Assembly (NCBI RefSeq): GCF_947172395.1
Contig: NC_069110.1
Location: 1,550,001-1,614,000, forward strand
Direction: 5' to 3'
Length of the DNA: 64,000 bases
Source: Bicyclus anynana
Taxonomy: Eukaryota > Arthropoda > Insecta > Lepidoptera > Nymphalidae
The notes beneath the pieces are model-generated. The model had not been told where the DNA came from and did no database searches. It saw only the letters and a program-made list of their open reading frames with translations. Position 1 is the stretch's first letter. Every line of letters begins with the position of its first letter. Positions 1 to 13,223 of the stretch are shown here, in pieces. The position numbers were made by a program, and so were the translations under genes.

Positions 1-1494
1 TTTTATTTCTTGTGTTTCCACTTCATATTCATAGCCGAAATAATATTGATATGACTTCATTATTTTCACACCGATCGTAGTTATTTATGTATCCTCTTTG
101 ATACGTATTTCATTGATGTCAGTTGTCTTTGCAATCGCGGACTGTCAATGTCAAAGTCTGTCAATGAATGGGATATCATTGTCAAATATCATTACTAACA
201 TGATTTAATTGGATGTGTCAAGTGAGTGTCGAATCCTTAAAGCTGTCTGAGTCAAACAGAGCTTTAATGTATTCTAACTTCTATAATCTACAGAATTTGG
301 CACCCACTTAGATATATTTTCTTTTGTTTGGCATAAACGATAACGACACACATCTGTGATATAGAATTTGGTTTCCATTTTCACATTTATGTTTTGATAA
401 GAAATCATTACTTTTTGTGAAGATTACTACGAATATTTAATAATTTATTTTTAATAGTAGACGCTATGCGGTTTCACACGCGTAGTACCCGTTGCCGTGA
501 GAATACGGTGATAAAATATAGTATATTACACTCACAAATAAGGTGGCTTTCTAGTGATTAAAAAAAAATTAAAAAGTGGTTTCGTTGATCCAGAGATTAC
601 CCCCCTACAATACCACAAACTTTGTCTCTTTATAATATTAGTGTAGAAAATTGTGGAGGATTTTGGAGAGTCCAAACCACAGGGAGTGACGCGTTGAAAT
701 AAAACACGTAATTCTTGATGTAAAGGTGCGAACGCTTCAGGCTTCGGGAGTGAAGTGTGTGATTGATACATGGGGTGCTTTATTATATAGAGTTTGAAGC
801 GTCCGCATTCCCTTATCTTTATTGCAGTAATCGTAAAATACAAAGGAGACAGAGTTACATGTACAAATGAGATAGTGATATAATAAAGAGTGAAATGGCA
901 ATACTGTTAGAATAGTAAAGTAAATATACATTAGTACATTAGAACGAGATAGATATTATCAAAGTAGTACAGCAATATAGTATACAATGGTTAAACAAAT
1001 ACATGGTAAAAGTAAAGATAATTAATGCTTAATACAATCAGATAGTCTGCATCTGTATTTATATTTAACATATACAATAATTGCACTTATAACTATAATA
1101 CCTACTTAACAGTAAAACTATTCTAAGCTATATTTATATGTACATTAATCAAAGTATCGTCAACTAGAATTAGTTCCCTAATAATTCTTAACAAAAATCT
1201 TTCTAGGTTTTAGTTCTTGTGGATGTGAGCTTAGCTTAGGCTTAGCTAACTGGGCTGAGAGTTTGGGAACCACTGTTCTAGATCAACGCAAGTTCAACAC
1301 CAGTCTTGGCCCTGCGGCGTTTCCCGAGATCCGGAAGCCGCAGTGTAACAACTACACCCAAGAGAAACAGTCTCGGACAAGAATTTGTTTGATAATACCG
1401 TATGGGATCGGTAAGCTGACTTAGAACGATCAAACATTATGAAATCAATATTTTCTTACATGAGACGAGATAAATATCTTAGCACTAGCTGACG
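1..1494. other. Intergenic, little recognised
   Basis: AT-rich. 466-652 is a degenerate Helitron-like short unit (GCGGTTTCACACGCG, TATAATATTAGTG). 1240-1275 has TTTGGGAACCACTG, a possible hAT end. Nothing else supported. Confidence 0.5.
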
Positions 1495-1716
1495 CCGCGC
1501 GGTTTCACCCACGTGGTTCCCGTAGCCGTAGGAACACGGGGATAATATATAGCCTATAGCCTTTGTAAGATTCTTAATATCAAAGAGCTCGACCACGAGT
1601 CCTCGATAAATGGGCTATCTAACACTGAAATAATTTTTCAAATCGGACTAGTAGTTTCTGAGATTAGCGCGTTCAACCAAACATACAAACTCTTCAGCTT
1701 TATAATATTAGTAGGT
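1495..1716 (-). mobile_element. Helitron-like short unit (GCGCGGTTTCACCC subfamily)
   Basis: CTAGCTGACGCCGCGCGGTT at the left, an internal AAATGGGCTATCTAACACTG and TATAATATTAGTAG at the right. Very similar units lie at 61515-61733 and 40744-40902, with a partial one near 466-652. Confidence 0.68.
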
Positions 1717-2397
1717 ATACATTTCGAGTCCTTTCTATGGCGGTGTGAAATACTCCGAGCGAGAGAAATAAATTTTAAATTTCGAATTATGCTGTTAAGA
1801 AGCTCTTGATAAAAGGAAAGCTCAATATTATCCAATACTCGAACCCTCTTGGAGCTTAACGTGCACTTGGGCTTTAACTACTGGAACAAAGGTAGTTAGA
1901 CCAACGAACGGTCGGGTCAGTATAATATAGGTGTTAGAACAAATAAATTCCCCCTAGCGCCGGGGGCAGTACTAATGTTACCCGTAACAGGATATTACTC
2001 AATCGGACAATTGACACCTCGGCCAGCAAATAATGTTTATGATTGCGTTTTAAGTCGCCTACACACGCGCCGACTTCCATCCCCGACTTACGTTCCAACT
2101 TAGTTGATCAGTTCATTAGTTTTAATCATCTGTTGATCTTAAGGATCTTTAACGTACGTTTAATAGTTATTTTGGATAAGTCACCAATACTAACAGTATC
2201 ATTATCAGATTCGCTACAGGGAATCTTACAGGGTTGTAGGAGAGAAAACGAATAATTGGCGATTGGTATGATAATTTGATGATTGTCACTATCAGTATCA
2301 TATTATGTTACATTAATGACCAGTATCGATTGCAACGTGTATTCCAAGTTGCAAGGGTATAATATCACTAACTTCCTAACAATTCAAAATGAGTTTT

Positions 2398-2720
2398 ATT
2401 AACCGACTTCAAAAAAAGGAGGTTCTCAATTCGACTTTTTTAATGTTTGTTTCCTCATACCTAACATCGCCGTTTCTTAAACAATTATGAAAATTCTTTT
2501 TTTGTTTAAAAGAGTATACTTCCAGATTGGTCACAATGGCCATTTAATTTTCATGAAAATCAGATTTGTAATTTTGTGTTAAAATGAAAATAACGAAATT
2601 CAGTTCACTATGCTAGAACACACTAACGCCTTCAAAGTCATCAGAAAGTAGCACGTGCGATGTTATTTTTAGCTTTTTAGTTTATTTTTGTGGTTTGACG
2701 TCGGTTGAATTTTTTGGTTA
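2398..2720 (+). repeat. Dispersed repeat with AACCGACTTC / GAAGTCGGTT-type ends
   Basis: Starts TTAACCGACTTCAAAAAAAG and ends TTTGACGTCGGTTGAATTTT, with CACTAACGCCTTCAAAGTCATCAG between. The same motifs recur in at least six places, sometimes as paired arms. Non-coding. Confidence 0.6.
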
Positions 2721-5700
2721 AAAAGTTTTTATGACAAAAATAGCTTGTGAGACGTCATGACCCCTAAAGAGTTATAAATTTTTCATGTCACTGGTTAAAG
2801 GTTAAGGAAGATGTACAAGTTTATTCTACTCGTACATCTACGCAATGATGACGTACCTAATAACGAGGGTATGGGTGGGGTAGGGGTAGGGTAGGCATGC
2901 CCTCCACATTCACGGTATGCTCACAATCGTTTCGTTTGAAACCGCCGTGAAATGGACGTAGAATCTGCTGCAGCAATAGCTTTGTTTGCTGTGTCACTAT
3001 ATCACTATTTAGACGCGCCTTAAATGTGGATGTGTATGCGTGAACGCCGCGCGAACCCTTTGTCGCGGGACAAAATACCGATTCTGATCGGGGAACAGGC
3101 GTGAACGTGCGTGAACCCCGCGAAAACCGTCCACATTCACGTTCGCACCTTTTCACGGAGCTTCACGGTACCAAAGTGGAGCCGGCATGAAGTTAGACAA
3201 CATGTCAAAGGTTGTCCATACCTGCTTTATAGCGTAAGTGTAAGTTTCACATCAACCGGAAAAGCCATAATAAACAACAGGAAAGAAAGATAAGATATTA
3301 AGCTGCTTAAGAGTATAATTGCCGGAAAAATATCTGTTCTTCGTTATGATTTTATGATGTTTATTAAAATTAATTGGCTTAGAGAACAAGTCAACATTTT
3401 TTTTCGGAATAATCCCAAAAGTATTTTTGTGAATCATCCTGAGTAATACGCTTAGTTAGAATATTTTTCGATAAAATCCACCTTATAAATCAACATCGTT
3501 ACGTTATTTATTTCGGAAGAAAAGGGCAGGAAAGTTAATACCTTACACGCGTAAGGCAATTCGAACACCCTCAGACGTCTAATTTGCTACGAAATGATCG
3601 CAATTCAAATTGAGGTTAATAAGTCCTACCTGGCCAAATCAACACTTACAAATTGGTGTGATTTTCTAAAAGAAATGTGACCTTTTAACACGCTTATTGG
3701 CTTCACTTGTAACTACATAATTATGTATGTAAGAAAATCTTGGAATCTTAATTTGACCCATTCCCGGTCTTCGATTAGGATGAAATTTTGCACACGTTCA
3801 GTTCTGATGACATTACAAGACTAGTTAAGAAACGTCATTACAAATTCAAAATGGCGGCCTCCCCAAGATGAGGTACTGGTTGCTTAAAACCCACCCCCAT
3901 GATATAGATATCAAATGAAAGGGTGTTCATCTTGCATGCTTCGCTGTCAGGAATTCGAAAAAAATACTCACGTGATTTAATTTAAATCCAATATTTTTTT
4001 CAAATTTAAGGTTATTGAGACGAATTTAACGCCTCCTCCTCCTCCTCCTCTAAACCCCCCCCCCTCCAGCCCACCAACCACCACTAACCCGCATTAGTGC
4101 AGCGTGACGAGTCCAAGTTCCAACCTTGCATATAAACAAGGACGCTGTAGTCTAGAATCATAAAAAATAGGATGGTGATAAGAAATAATAAATTAACTGT
4201 AGTTTCGATATATTGCTGAAAATAACAAAGGTTTCACTTAATCAAAGGTAATAATTTACGTAAGTTTTCAAAACAAGCTAGTTTGTAGAAGCGAGCCTTC
4301 GACTTGGTTACGTGTTACGATTGTGTTTAGTAATCGCGAATGCTAAACTTACGTAATATAACTAGAGTATGTTTTCCCAGCCCAGATTAGAACCCAGCAA
4401 GTGTATTCAAAACATAGTTGATTTATTTTTAGGGTTCCCTAGTCAACAAGGAACCCATAAGTCGATTAAGTCAAAATTTAGATATGAATCACGGAATTTG
4501 AGATACCTGGCTTTGTGATACCCGATGTCTCAAAACCTACATGATAGGGTTTCCGCGGCTATTAAAATTTTAAGTCAAAGGTCACAGAAGTATTTTTTTT
4601 TTGTAAATATCTTATTTCGTTCGTGGGTTCACGCTATTTGTATTTCTTATTATATATTTTTGTAATTTACAATAAAATAGGCTCATATTGATGATACTTA
4701 AACTTTCTTAAAAATATCAATAGAGGTAATTTTTTATGGGTAAAGTTTTTAGTATAGGTAATTATACAGTATAAGGAATTGAATAAAAAAAATCATTAAG
4801 ATCCACTCACTATAACTTAATTTAAAATGGTTTTTATTAAAAAGGTTAAATTGACTCGACTATAAATAATATGTTACTTTTCATTTTGTACTGGGAGCAT
4901 ATTTTGGTATTTTTTATTTTACTTTAGACAGCTGATCCTCTATCTTTATTTTATTTCTTTCTATTGTCATTACAAAAATGCATTTACCGTGTTCTGTTTT
5001 ACAACGGCCAACCAATCGGCACGTGCAGATTTCTATACGGTCGGTGATATGTTAGTGCCTGTAGAGTACCTACCTATATACAGGATGCTCGGAGTATTTC
5101 GCACAACTCTAGATATATTATATTCATTATGGAGAATGAATTAAAAATGTCTAAGGAACATGTGTTCTGAAATTAATATTTCTTTTGTAAATATGTAGAC
5201 TTTAATTTGTGTAACTTGTATCGCATTCTTATATTATGATTTAGCTTAACTTATTCATTGATAAATATCATGAAGTAGCTTACTAGTGAAGTGTCAAGTG
5301 CCAGTGGCGATATCTCGTCAATATCGACAAACTTACCATTACGATTACGTATTTTTAAAATGCAGGGATAGATGAAGGCGTATGTTACATAGATAGAAAT
5401 ACTTTGTACGAGTATGAAAACATTAAACGTTTTATTTTTTAGTTAAAAAAATGAAGTTCGACTCCTTTAAGTGGACTTCTCAACATCTTGAAGTTATGGA
5501 AAAAAACTCTACAACTCCCTGTATAAACCAACTGTCACTTATCATAAAAAAATATATAATAATATATATTTTAAAATTAAATAATAAATATAAATAAATT
5601 TGAACACTATCCTCAAAATCGATTCAGTAAATCCAGAGATACCCCCTACAACATAACAAACTTTATCTCTTTATAATGTTAGTATATAAAACTAATGTCT

Positions 5701-6004
5701 CTATCTAACTAACTAAGCGTACCTCATGTTATGTTTTCTTAGATAGTAGTTATACATGTCTATTGCCATTGTTAACCATAGTTCTATTTTGCACAACACA
5801 AAATCGAACCCAAGGCCGTGGATGCAAAATGCAGGGTCGCTACTGCACTACATTGCGCATCGCGACTGTCAAGGATTTAGCCTAGATGCGTTGGTATAAT
5901 ATATTCTCCATTTAAAATTCAGTCAAGTCGGTTCAGTAGTAGTGGCGTGAAAGAATAACAATTAATAATAATAATAATAATAGAGACAAATAATAATAAT
6001 AATG
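2721..6004. other. Intergenic repeat debris
   Basis: 2870-2895 is a short GGGTAG-type tract. 2895-3190 is GC-richer, with repeated CCACATTCACG motifs on both strands, possibly an old MITE. 3730-3990 resembles a dispersed repeat (AAAATGGCGGCC, ATCAAATGAAAGG). 4032-4050 is (CCT)n. 5560-5690 has a Helitron-like TATAATGTTAGTATA end. No gene seen. Confidence 0.5.
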
Positions 6005-6300
6005 GTTTGATCCCAGTCAGCCTCGCTCACCATTTAAGGCGACTGGGGTTCCGTGGCAGTTCGCTCGCAGGCAAGATGCAAAAAGCGGTCTTGCTGGACT
6101 CGGCTAGGATAGTCCGCCGGTTTCTTCACCTGTCGCCCTGACCCCCGGCCGTTTGGTCTCCCTGCCGGGGTGAATCCTCCGCCCGGTGCATATATGTATT
6201 TATGTAGCGTACATTTATGTTTATTTATTTTGCGTATCTAAGTAAATTTATGTATTTTCCTTTTGGCCTTATATATATTTATTTTGTACCGGGCGTGAGA
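6005..6300. repeat. GC-rich block between TAA repeats, candidate LINE 3' UTR
   Basis: A GC-rich block (GCGACTGGGGTTCCGTGG, CCGGTTTCTTCACCTGTCGC, TCTCCCTGCCGGGGTG) is bounded by (AAT)n runs at 5970-6002 and 6316-6327. LINE 3' ends with TAA tails look like this. No coding frame recognised. Confidence 0.4.
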
Positions 6301-6570
6301 GTAGAATGCATGTATAATAATAATAATTAAATCCATTATTCAGCTAAAAAAAGAACAAATTAAAAAACAAGAAGAAATTACAAACTAATACTAACAGAGC
6401 TTACAAGCAACTTAAAGATACCTACTTAAATTACAAAGTTACTCTGTCTGTACTTAGTATAACAGTTTAATAAAGAAATTCAGCTGAATGGGGCGCTGCC
6501 TCAGCTCGATACTACAGTAATTACAACACATATTCTTTAATTATTTTACAGTAATAACAACACATATTCT

Positions 6571-6850
6571 TTTTTTTTTATTTACAATTTAGTTCTTACT
6601 ACAATCTCACCTGATGGTAAGTAATGATGCAATCTAGGATGGAAGCGGGCTAACTTGTTTGGAGGAGGATGAAAATCCACACTCCTTTCGATTTCTACAC
6701 GACATCGTACCGGAACGCTAAACCACTTGGCGGTACGTCTTTGCCGGTAGAGTGGTAACTAGTCACAGCCAAAGCCTTCCACCAGCTAGACCTGGACCAA
6801 TTAAGAAAACCTCAATCGACCCAGCCGGGGATCGAACACGCCACGGAGCC
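6571..6850 (-). mobile_element. tRNA-derived SINE, family A (minus copy)
   Basis: Reverse complement of the 9216-9515 family. It starts with a T-rich tail, then ACAATCTCACCTGATGGTAA, and ends in GATCGAACAC, the complement of the B box. The first ~40 bases of the head are missing or diverged. Confidence 0.75.
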
Positions 6851-6906
6851 CATCAAAAACACATACACACTATGATCTAAGAAACAAGCAAACAAGCAAA
6901 CTATGA

Positions 6907-7070
6907 TCTAAGAAGCCTCAATAGTTTCACAGTATAGGTGCAGGACTCTCGAGCGGTCATAGGTTTGATCCCTGATCACTAGACTTGTCGTACCCACTCC
7001 TACACAGTTTTTCTAACTTAATGGGAATCTTGGTCATATTAAAAAGAGATATAGCAAATATTCTGTAAAT
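6907..7070 (+). mobile_element. SINE family B, diverged copy
   Basis: Shares the AGCCTCAATAG start, a GGTTTGATCCC B-box-like string, a TGTCGTACCCACTCCTACAC middle and the GGTCATATTAAAAAG / AGCAAATATTCT tail of family B. It is noticeably more diverged in the head. Confidence 0.65.
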
Positions 7071-7574
7071 AAAATATCGGGATCGGCTGAAATTTAAATA
7101 GGACTTTATCTGGAAAATAGAGGAAGTTATTAAGCAATATAGAAACTACTTTTAATCCCGGAATTCCTCCGGGATCGAAGACTTTAAAACTGGAAGAAAA
7201 ATGTACTGAACTAGTTCAGGTATTCAGCTTAACGTCCCTTATAAAAATATCCACGGGAAAACCCGAGATTAAAATTAAATTCAAAAGTAATATTACCTCG
7301 TAACATTCATTCGTTTATTGGATCTCTTACCATAATATCCACAGAAAATCCGGATATAAATTTATTAAAAGCAATATTACTTCGTATCAGTCGTAGTGGA
7401 CTTTTCAAGATGCAAAATGAAATGCCATACCTTCGTTGCATATTACGAGTATATTACTAGTACGTTGGATGCTATGATAATAATATTGAAAGAAGATTAC
7501 TGAATTTCACATTGTAAGGTGTAGTCCAGGATCCGGGAAGCATTTTTACAGTTGATTACATTTATACATATCAA

Positions 7575-7800
7575 TCCACTATGGGAATGGGCGGCGTACA
7601 TAGTTCGAAGAGCCGAAGGACGTTGGGGTCCCAAAGTGCTGGAATGGCGACCCCGCAGTAAGTGCAGTGTTGGTCGACCCCCTACCAGGTGGACTGATGA
7701 CATCAAGCGAGTCGCAGGGATTCGCTGGATGCAGGCGGCTCTGTATTGTGATGTTTGGTCCCTACAAAAGCCGCAGTGGACGTCCATCGGCTGATATGAT
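7575..7800 (+). mobile_element. 3' end of an RTE-type non-LTR retrotransposon
   Basis: The open frame reads GRWGPKVLEWRPR, then SVGRPPTRWTDDIKRVAG and WMQAAL, ending WTSIG-stop, followed by a GATATGATGATGATT tail. This is the conserved C-terminus of reverse transcriptase ORFs in RTE-like LINEs common in Lepidoptera. 5' truncated; not functional. Confidence 0.8.
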
Positions 7801-7807
7801 GATGATT

Positions 7808-7995
7808 ATCAAGTTAATTTTCCGTGAGTAGCTTCGTCTTGATGAGGCGCTCAACTTTAATATTTTCAAAAATTATTGATTCTGGTAGCTAACAGAGTTA
7901 CTGGATAACAAAAAATTCTGAGCGTAGGAACTAGATAACTTATCACGCCATTTCTAGGACATTATGGCTGATAAGTTGAAGGTATATTACTTTAA
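7808..7995 (+). repeat. Dispersed repeat, pair with 59397-59580
   Basis: TATCAAGTTAATTTTCCGTG, GAGTAGCTTC, TGATTCTGGTAGCTAAC and ACATTATGGCTG all recur in the same order at 59397-59580. Non-coding; family unknown to me. Confidence 0.6.
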
Positions 7996-9215
7996 ACGAA
8001 CTTTTATGTCTTATACTACGAGTAACCGATCCTAAAGTTTGTGCCACCATTTTAGTGGCGGGAGAGGCTTGTGTTATTTAATACAGATTTTTGCACCCTT
8101 AAAGTGTTTCGACCTGTGATTCAATAAGGGATTCAAAGGAAGCACAGGGATGTGACGGGGTTGCTTCATAAGGTGTCTTTGAGAGCGGAGGGAAAAATCC
8201 TCGGTCGAATTTGGAATATTTTGTTAAATACGTTATCATTTAGCCTAGACAGTATTGTCTATATAATGCACAATTCTTACATAGCGAATATTAATTGTGT
8301 TTACTATTTAGGCTATCCTATATAAATAATAATGGACGCCCGCGACTTCGTCCGTGTGTAACTTGATATAAATTTTCAACTCCTATTTCACCCTCTTCTA
8401 TTAAATTGTTTGGTATGTAATAAACAGTCCAGTAATCATTTCACAAATTAAAAAAAAGAACTTCAACCTCTTTTTAACCCTTTAGGAGTAGAATTTTGAA
8501 AAAATCGTACATATACCAATTTTTCACCGACTTCCAAAAACGAGGAAGTTCTACGTTCGGCTGTATGTATGTTTTTTTTTATGTATGTCCAGCGATATTT
8601 CCGTCATTTATGGACCGATTTTGAAAAGTCTTTTTTTGTTTAGAAGGGTTTACTTCCAAGGTGGTCCCATTTTTATTTTTACAAAATATGTAACAAAAAA
8701 ATTAAGGACTTCTCATACGAACTTTTAACTCATATTTCACCCCTTTCTGATATTATTTTCCTTACAGAACCTTAAGTTTCATTTGAATTCATTCAGTAGT
8801 TTCAGCGTGATGCCCGGTCAATAATTGTAAATGAAATTGTTGATCGATCTTAATCCACGCTTACGCAAATGCAAGCATCAGCTAAATTATGTTAATAAAA
8901 TAATAATCACCAAGGCCATATTAATGTAGGGTAAGCTACTATCTCAAATTTCAATTCACAAACAATTTATTAAGGTTCACATCCGTCCGTGCCGCGTTTC
9001 GTGGAAACGTGCACAGCTAGCTGCCATTACTAGTATGTAAACTGTTAATTCGTTAGCTGATCGAATAGGCATCTAGGTGTCCTATTTTCATGGCCTCGTT
9101 TATGCAACATTGGATAGGTACACGTTTGTAGTCGCCATATTGAATTGATTCCTATAATGTTATTGACGTTAATATAATTTACCTACAGGGATTTTGGTGT
9201 CCCTGGTCGAGTGAC
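7996..9215. other. Intergenic, repeat fragments only
   Basis: 8335-8360 has GGACGCCCGCGACTTCGTCC, the end of a Helitron-like unit, and 8520-8710 a TTCACCGACTTCC repeat arm. No gene seen. Confidence 0.5.
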
Positions 9216-9515
9216 GGCCTCCGTGGCGCAGTGGTGTGCGCGGCGGATTCACAAGACGGAGGTCCTGTGTTCGATCCCCGGTTGGGCCGATTGAGGTCTG
9301 GCTGGGAGGCTATAGCCGTGGCTAGTTACCACCCTATCGGCGAAGACGTACCGCTTAGCGATTTAGCGTACCGTTACGGTGTCGTGTAAAAACCGAAAGG
9401 GGTGTGGATTTTCATCCTCCTCCTAAGAAGTTAGCCCGCTTCCATCTTAGATTGCATCATCACTTACCATCTGGTGAGATTGTAGTCAAGAGCTAACCTG
9501 TATAGAATAAAAAAG
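9216..9515 (+). mobile_element. tRNA-derived SINE, family A (near full length)
   Basis: The head begins GCCTCCGTGGCGCAGTGG with a Pol III B-box-like TTCGATCCCC at about 9270. The body contains GACGTACCGC...GTCGTGTAAA, and it ends in a TGAGATTGTAGTCAAGAGCTAA tail segment and an A-rich end. Several copies of the same family occur in this window in both orientations. Confidence 0.8.
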
Positions 9516-9799
9516 AGTTGTAAGTCTTTTAGAAGCTACGGAAACATTTAAAGTATATACTTATAAAAGGAAACCAAGTATCAAATTATACTTGGTTTCT
9601 GTTTATAAATATACTTTACTACTACATTTCGGGAACGCGTGGAAGTGTCGAGTTGAATTTAAAAGGGTTAATCTCTTGACGGTATGCTCTGATTCTTGGC
9701 CATATTTTCGTCATTTTATAAAAGCTAAAAGTTTCCCGGCTTATGCCACAATAAATGGAGAAGGTAGGCAAGTATAGAGTTTGGACCATTAAAGATGGT

Positions 9800-10074
9800 C
9801 AACATCATTATCAACCCATATTCGGCTCACAGCTGAGCTCGAGTCTCCTCTCAGAATGGGAGGGGTTAGGCCAATAGTCCACCACACACGCAGAGAATTA
9901 AGAATATTTTCTGGTATGCAGGTTTTCTCACGATGATTTTCCGAGACACGTGCTTTAATTTCTTAAAATGTACACAACTGAAAAGTTGGAGGTGCATGCC
10001 TCCGACCGGATTCGAACCCACAACCTCCGGAATCGGCGGCAGAGGTCATATCCACTGGGCTATCACAGCTTTGG
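9800..10074 (-). mobile_element. SINE family C, minus copy
   Basis: Reverse complement of family C, from ATTATCAACCCATATTCGG (3' end) through ACTGAAAAGTTGGAGGTGCA to CCACTGGGCTATCACAGC (head). Confidence 0.78.
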
Positions 10075-10211
10075 TTGGAACATGGTGGCTTTGAAATGGG
10101 TCGTATTATATACCTTTGTAATGGGAATTTGTGTAAAGAAAGTAAACCTCAAAATTTTATAGCCTGACAGTACCATTTTACCATTTTTTCATTCCATCAA
10201 CGATTTGATAA

Positions 10212-10411
10212 AAGCCTCAATAGCTCAACGGTAAGAGCGATAGTACTCATCACCGAGGGTGGTGGTTCAATCCCCGCCCCGTTGTTCTATTGTACCCACA
10301 CACTTCTAATACAGTCTTCTTTCCCGACTTTTTTTTACTTGGAGGCGAATGGGAATATTGGTCATATTTAAAAAGATATGGCAAATATTCTTTTTAATAA
10401 TAAAAAAATTC
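10212..10411 (+). mobile_element. tRNA-derived SINE, family B
   Basis: Begins AGCCTCAATAGCTCAACGG with B-box-like GGTTCAATCCCC. The body contains GGGAATATTGGTCATATT and GATATGGCAAATATT, ending in an A/T-rich tail. Other copies lie at 6907-7070 (+), 11761-11905 (+), 35752-35915 (+, diverged) and 48745-48902 (-). Confidence 0.75.
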
Positions 10412-13223
10412 TAATACTCAATGAAGTTGTGGAGCAGTCTGGTACGACTAATCTACTTATACCATCTACTTTAAGGGAGGATGCCCGTTAGATACCCTTT
10501 TAAATAGACTGATAATGATGAGTGACTTATACATATAGCGTCTGAACAGGTTTGCTTTTTGAGTATGCTAGTCGATCAGCATTGCTATTCTGTTTTCTCG
10601 TCACCTTCATCTCTCCCTGTCTAACACGATACTATAGACAGACAGCGATAGATACAAATTAGCATGTGTAATTGGAATGTTTGCTTTGAGCATGCTTATT
10701 CAGGAGCATACTTAATAATAGCATGCTTATTGCTAGCAAATGTAAACTGATGATAAGCATGCTCGTATGGAGCACACTTAATAGCACGTTTTTAGCATGC
10801 TATTTTAAAGCATGTGTAACAGTACCTATACAGATGCAATATTTTGCCTGAACTGAATTGAAAATGAAAACCTTCATTATGGATGTAATCAAAAACATAG
10901 ACAAAGGGCTATACTATTGATTATTCAACTAAGCTGGTGCTCAAATCAAACAGTTTCAATGTTTACTAAACTTTGAATAGGCTAACGGAACTCGTCAAAG
11001 CTTTATGTTTATCCGACTAAATAGAATCCTCATCTAAAAATGTAACTATACTACAGTATTTCTTAATGAGTACTGTTTACCAACAAACATATTAAAAATG
11101 AAGGTATAAATCACTAATCATTTCACACCTAAAGATAATTATAATTAAATTGTTCCTAAACTAATGAAAATAAATTTGTTAATTTTATTCATAAAATGAT
11201 TACTTTTTGGTATAAAAACTTTTTACTAAGGTTTAAAAAAGTACCGTTCGCTTTTAGACGAATGATAAAGGTTATATATTATATTACATTACAGCACACG
11301 TGCATATTACTTCACATTACGGCACAAGTGCGTAATTAGATACATTACAATATTTAAATTGTTGAAATAACAGATACTTTACGAGCAAATGTGTTATGAA
11401 ATCAATTACTTTAGGTATTTGTGATATTTCTATACCGTTTGTCCGATTGACTTGTTACTTTACTGAGTGTCGGCGGCATTTCTAATGTTCTTAGCAATCT
11501 TGAAGTAATGAAACATCGCTGAAATTCGGTAAAAATCAAATAGATTCCGCCTACTTGACACGCCCACGTTTCACACCGCCCACGAGTACCAAGTTCTACA
11601 AACTGATACAAACCATAAAAATAATAACATACTCTGCATCATCTCTTCTCTTTCCTTCTTTTTAACTTTTTATTATACAAGAGACGTTTGTTTGAAGTTT
11701 GAAGTGACATTTATCGTTTTGCAATGCAAAATATTCACCCGCATGGTGTATTTATGCATAGAGCCTCAATAGCTCAACGGTAAAAGCGATCGGACTCATC
11801 ATCGAGGGGTGGAAGGTTCGATCGCCGCCCCGTTGGACTGTAGGGGAATGGAAATATTAGTTATATTTAAAAGATATGGCAAATATTATTTTAAAAAAGA
11901 AAAATAAAACAAACATCTATTCGCGAATGTTGCAAAAGTTAAAAGCAATGTATTAAATTAAAAAAATCGTTTCGGTCCAAGCGCATTGTAGGGTTCCGTA
12001 GATTAAATCAGCACTTTAACCCATATTTAATGAACAAGAATACTGATAACGAACACCATGAGATATACGTTAAAAAAATAATTCTCACTTTGCATGTAGG
12101 GAAAAAATATCTTATGTTCTAATTTTCTTTTTACCATGTTATAGACGTGGAATTCAGTTTTTCACAATTCCCGCGGGAACCATGGATTTTTCCGGGATGA
12201 AAAGTAGCCTATGTGTTAATCCAGAGTAAAATCTATTTCCATTCCAAATTTCAGCCAAATCGCTTTAGTAGCCGCACCGTATAAGAGAAATAAACATACT
12301 TACATATAAACTTTCGCTTTTATAATATTAGTGTGATTTTTAATATTCATATGGTCACTATAAGATGATAAATATTTGCTTGCAAGTAAACCTCTAAATA
12401 TTTTTTTTAGTTAATTGCTTTAACTTGCAACTTGTGTCTCACGAGCGGAACATAAATTATTTTCAATTAAAGTGAAAACTGGCGTTTGCTGACTCGACTA
12501 ATTATTCGAGTAATCGCAATGTATGCGGTCAATGCATGAGAATATGAATGAATAGCACTACTACACTCTCACAGTTAAACTGTTTATTATGACTGATCAG
12601 TGATTACACAACAAATAGTTGCGCATTGCCTCAGCGCTATATACCTATAATATGTATATGTGTGACTATGAATTTATTAAGTAGGTATTTATTTTCGAAA
12701 TGCACTTCTCTGGACACGTGATTATACTTATTATTATAATTAATACCTATTTAATGAATACTAGCAAATGCCGTTCAACAAACATTTAAATCTACCTATC
12801 TGCTTTATATTATTGTAGTATTACATATGTATTTTTGACGACACTGCGCCGAGCCGAGGTCAAGCAGTTAGAACTTGCGTATCTTTATAATTGATTTCCG
12901 TCAGGTAAACACAACGACCCTAAAGGAATAACAAATAAAGTTTTAAGAAAGAAAATAAGGTAAACCGGTTAAGTGCGTGTCGGCCAGTGTAGGGTTCCGT
13001 AGATTGAATTAGTACTTTAAATCCTTATTTAAAACACAAAAATGCCGATGAGGATATCCCACAATATGGGATAGAGTAAAGGCCATAAAAATATCGGTTG
13101 TCTGTAAGTACGGTTTACTGACGATGGTTGAACGTGACAACGTCAGAAAATACTGATGGAATGGTTGCATTTTTCAATAGAAAATTTTAATTAACATATT
13201 TAAAACAATAAATATATAAGATA
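10412..13223. other. Intergenic with a cluster of GCATGC dyads
   Basis: 10550-10815 has seven or more AGCATGCT-type palindromic strings. 12180-12330 and 12975-13090 carry dispersed repeat pieces. The rest is AT-rich without recognised features. Confidence 0.45.
11761..11905 (+). mobile_element. SINE family B, internally deleted copy
   Basis: Same head (AGCCTCAATAGCTCAACGG, GGTTCGATCGCC) as 10212-10411 but lacking the middle ~50 bases, and ending AAGATATGGCAAATATT plus A-rich tail. Confidence 0.75.
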
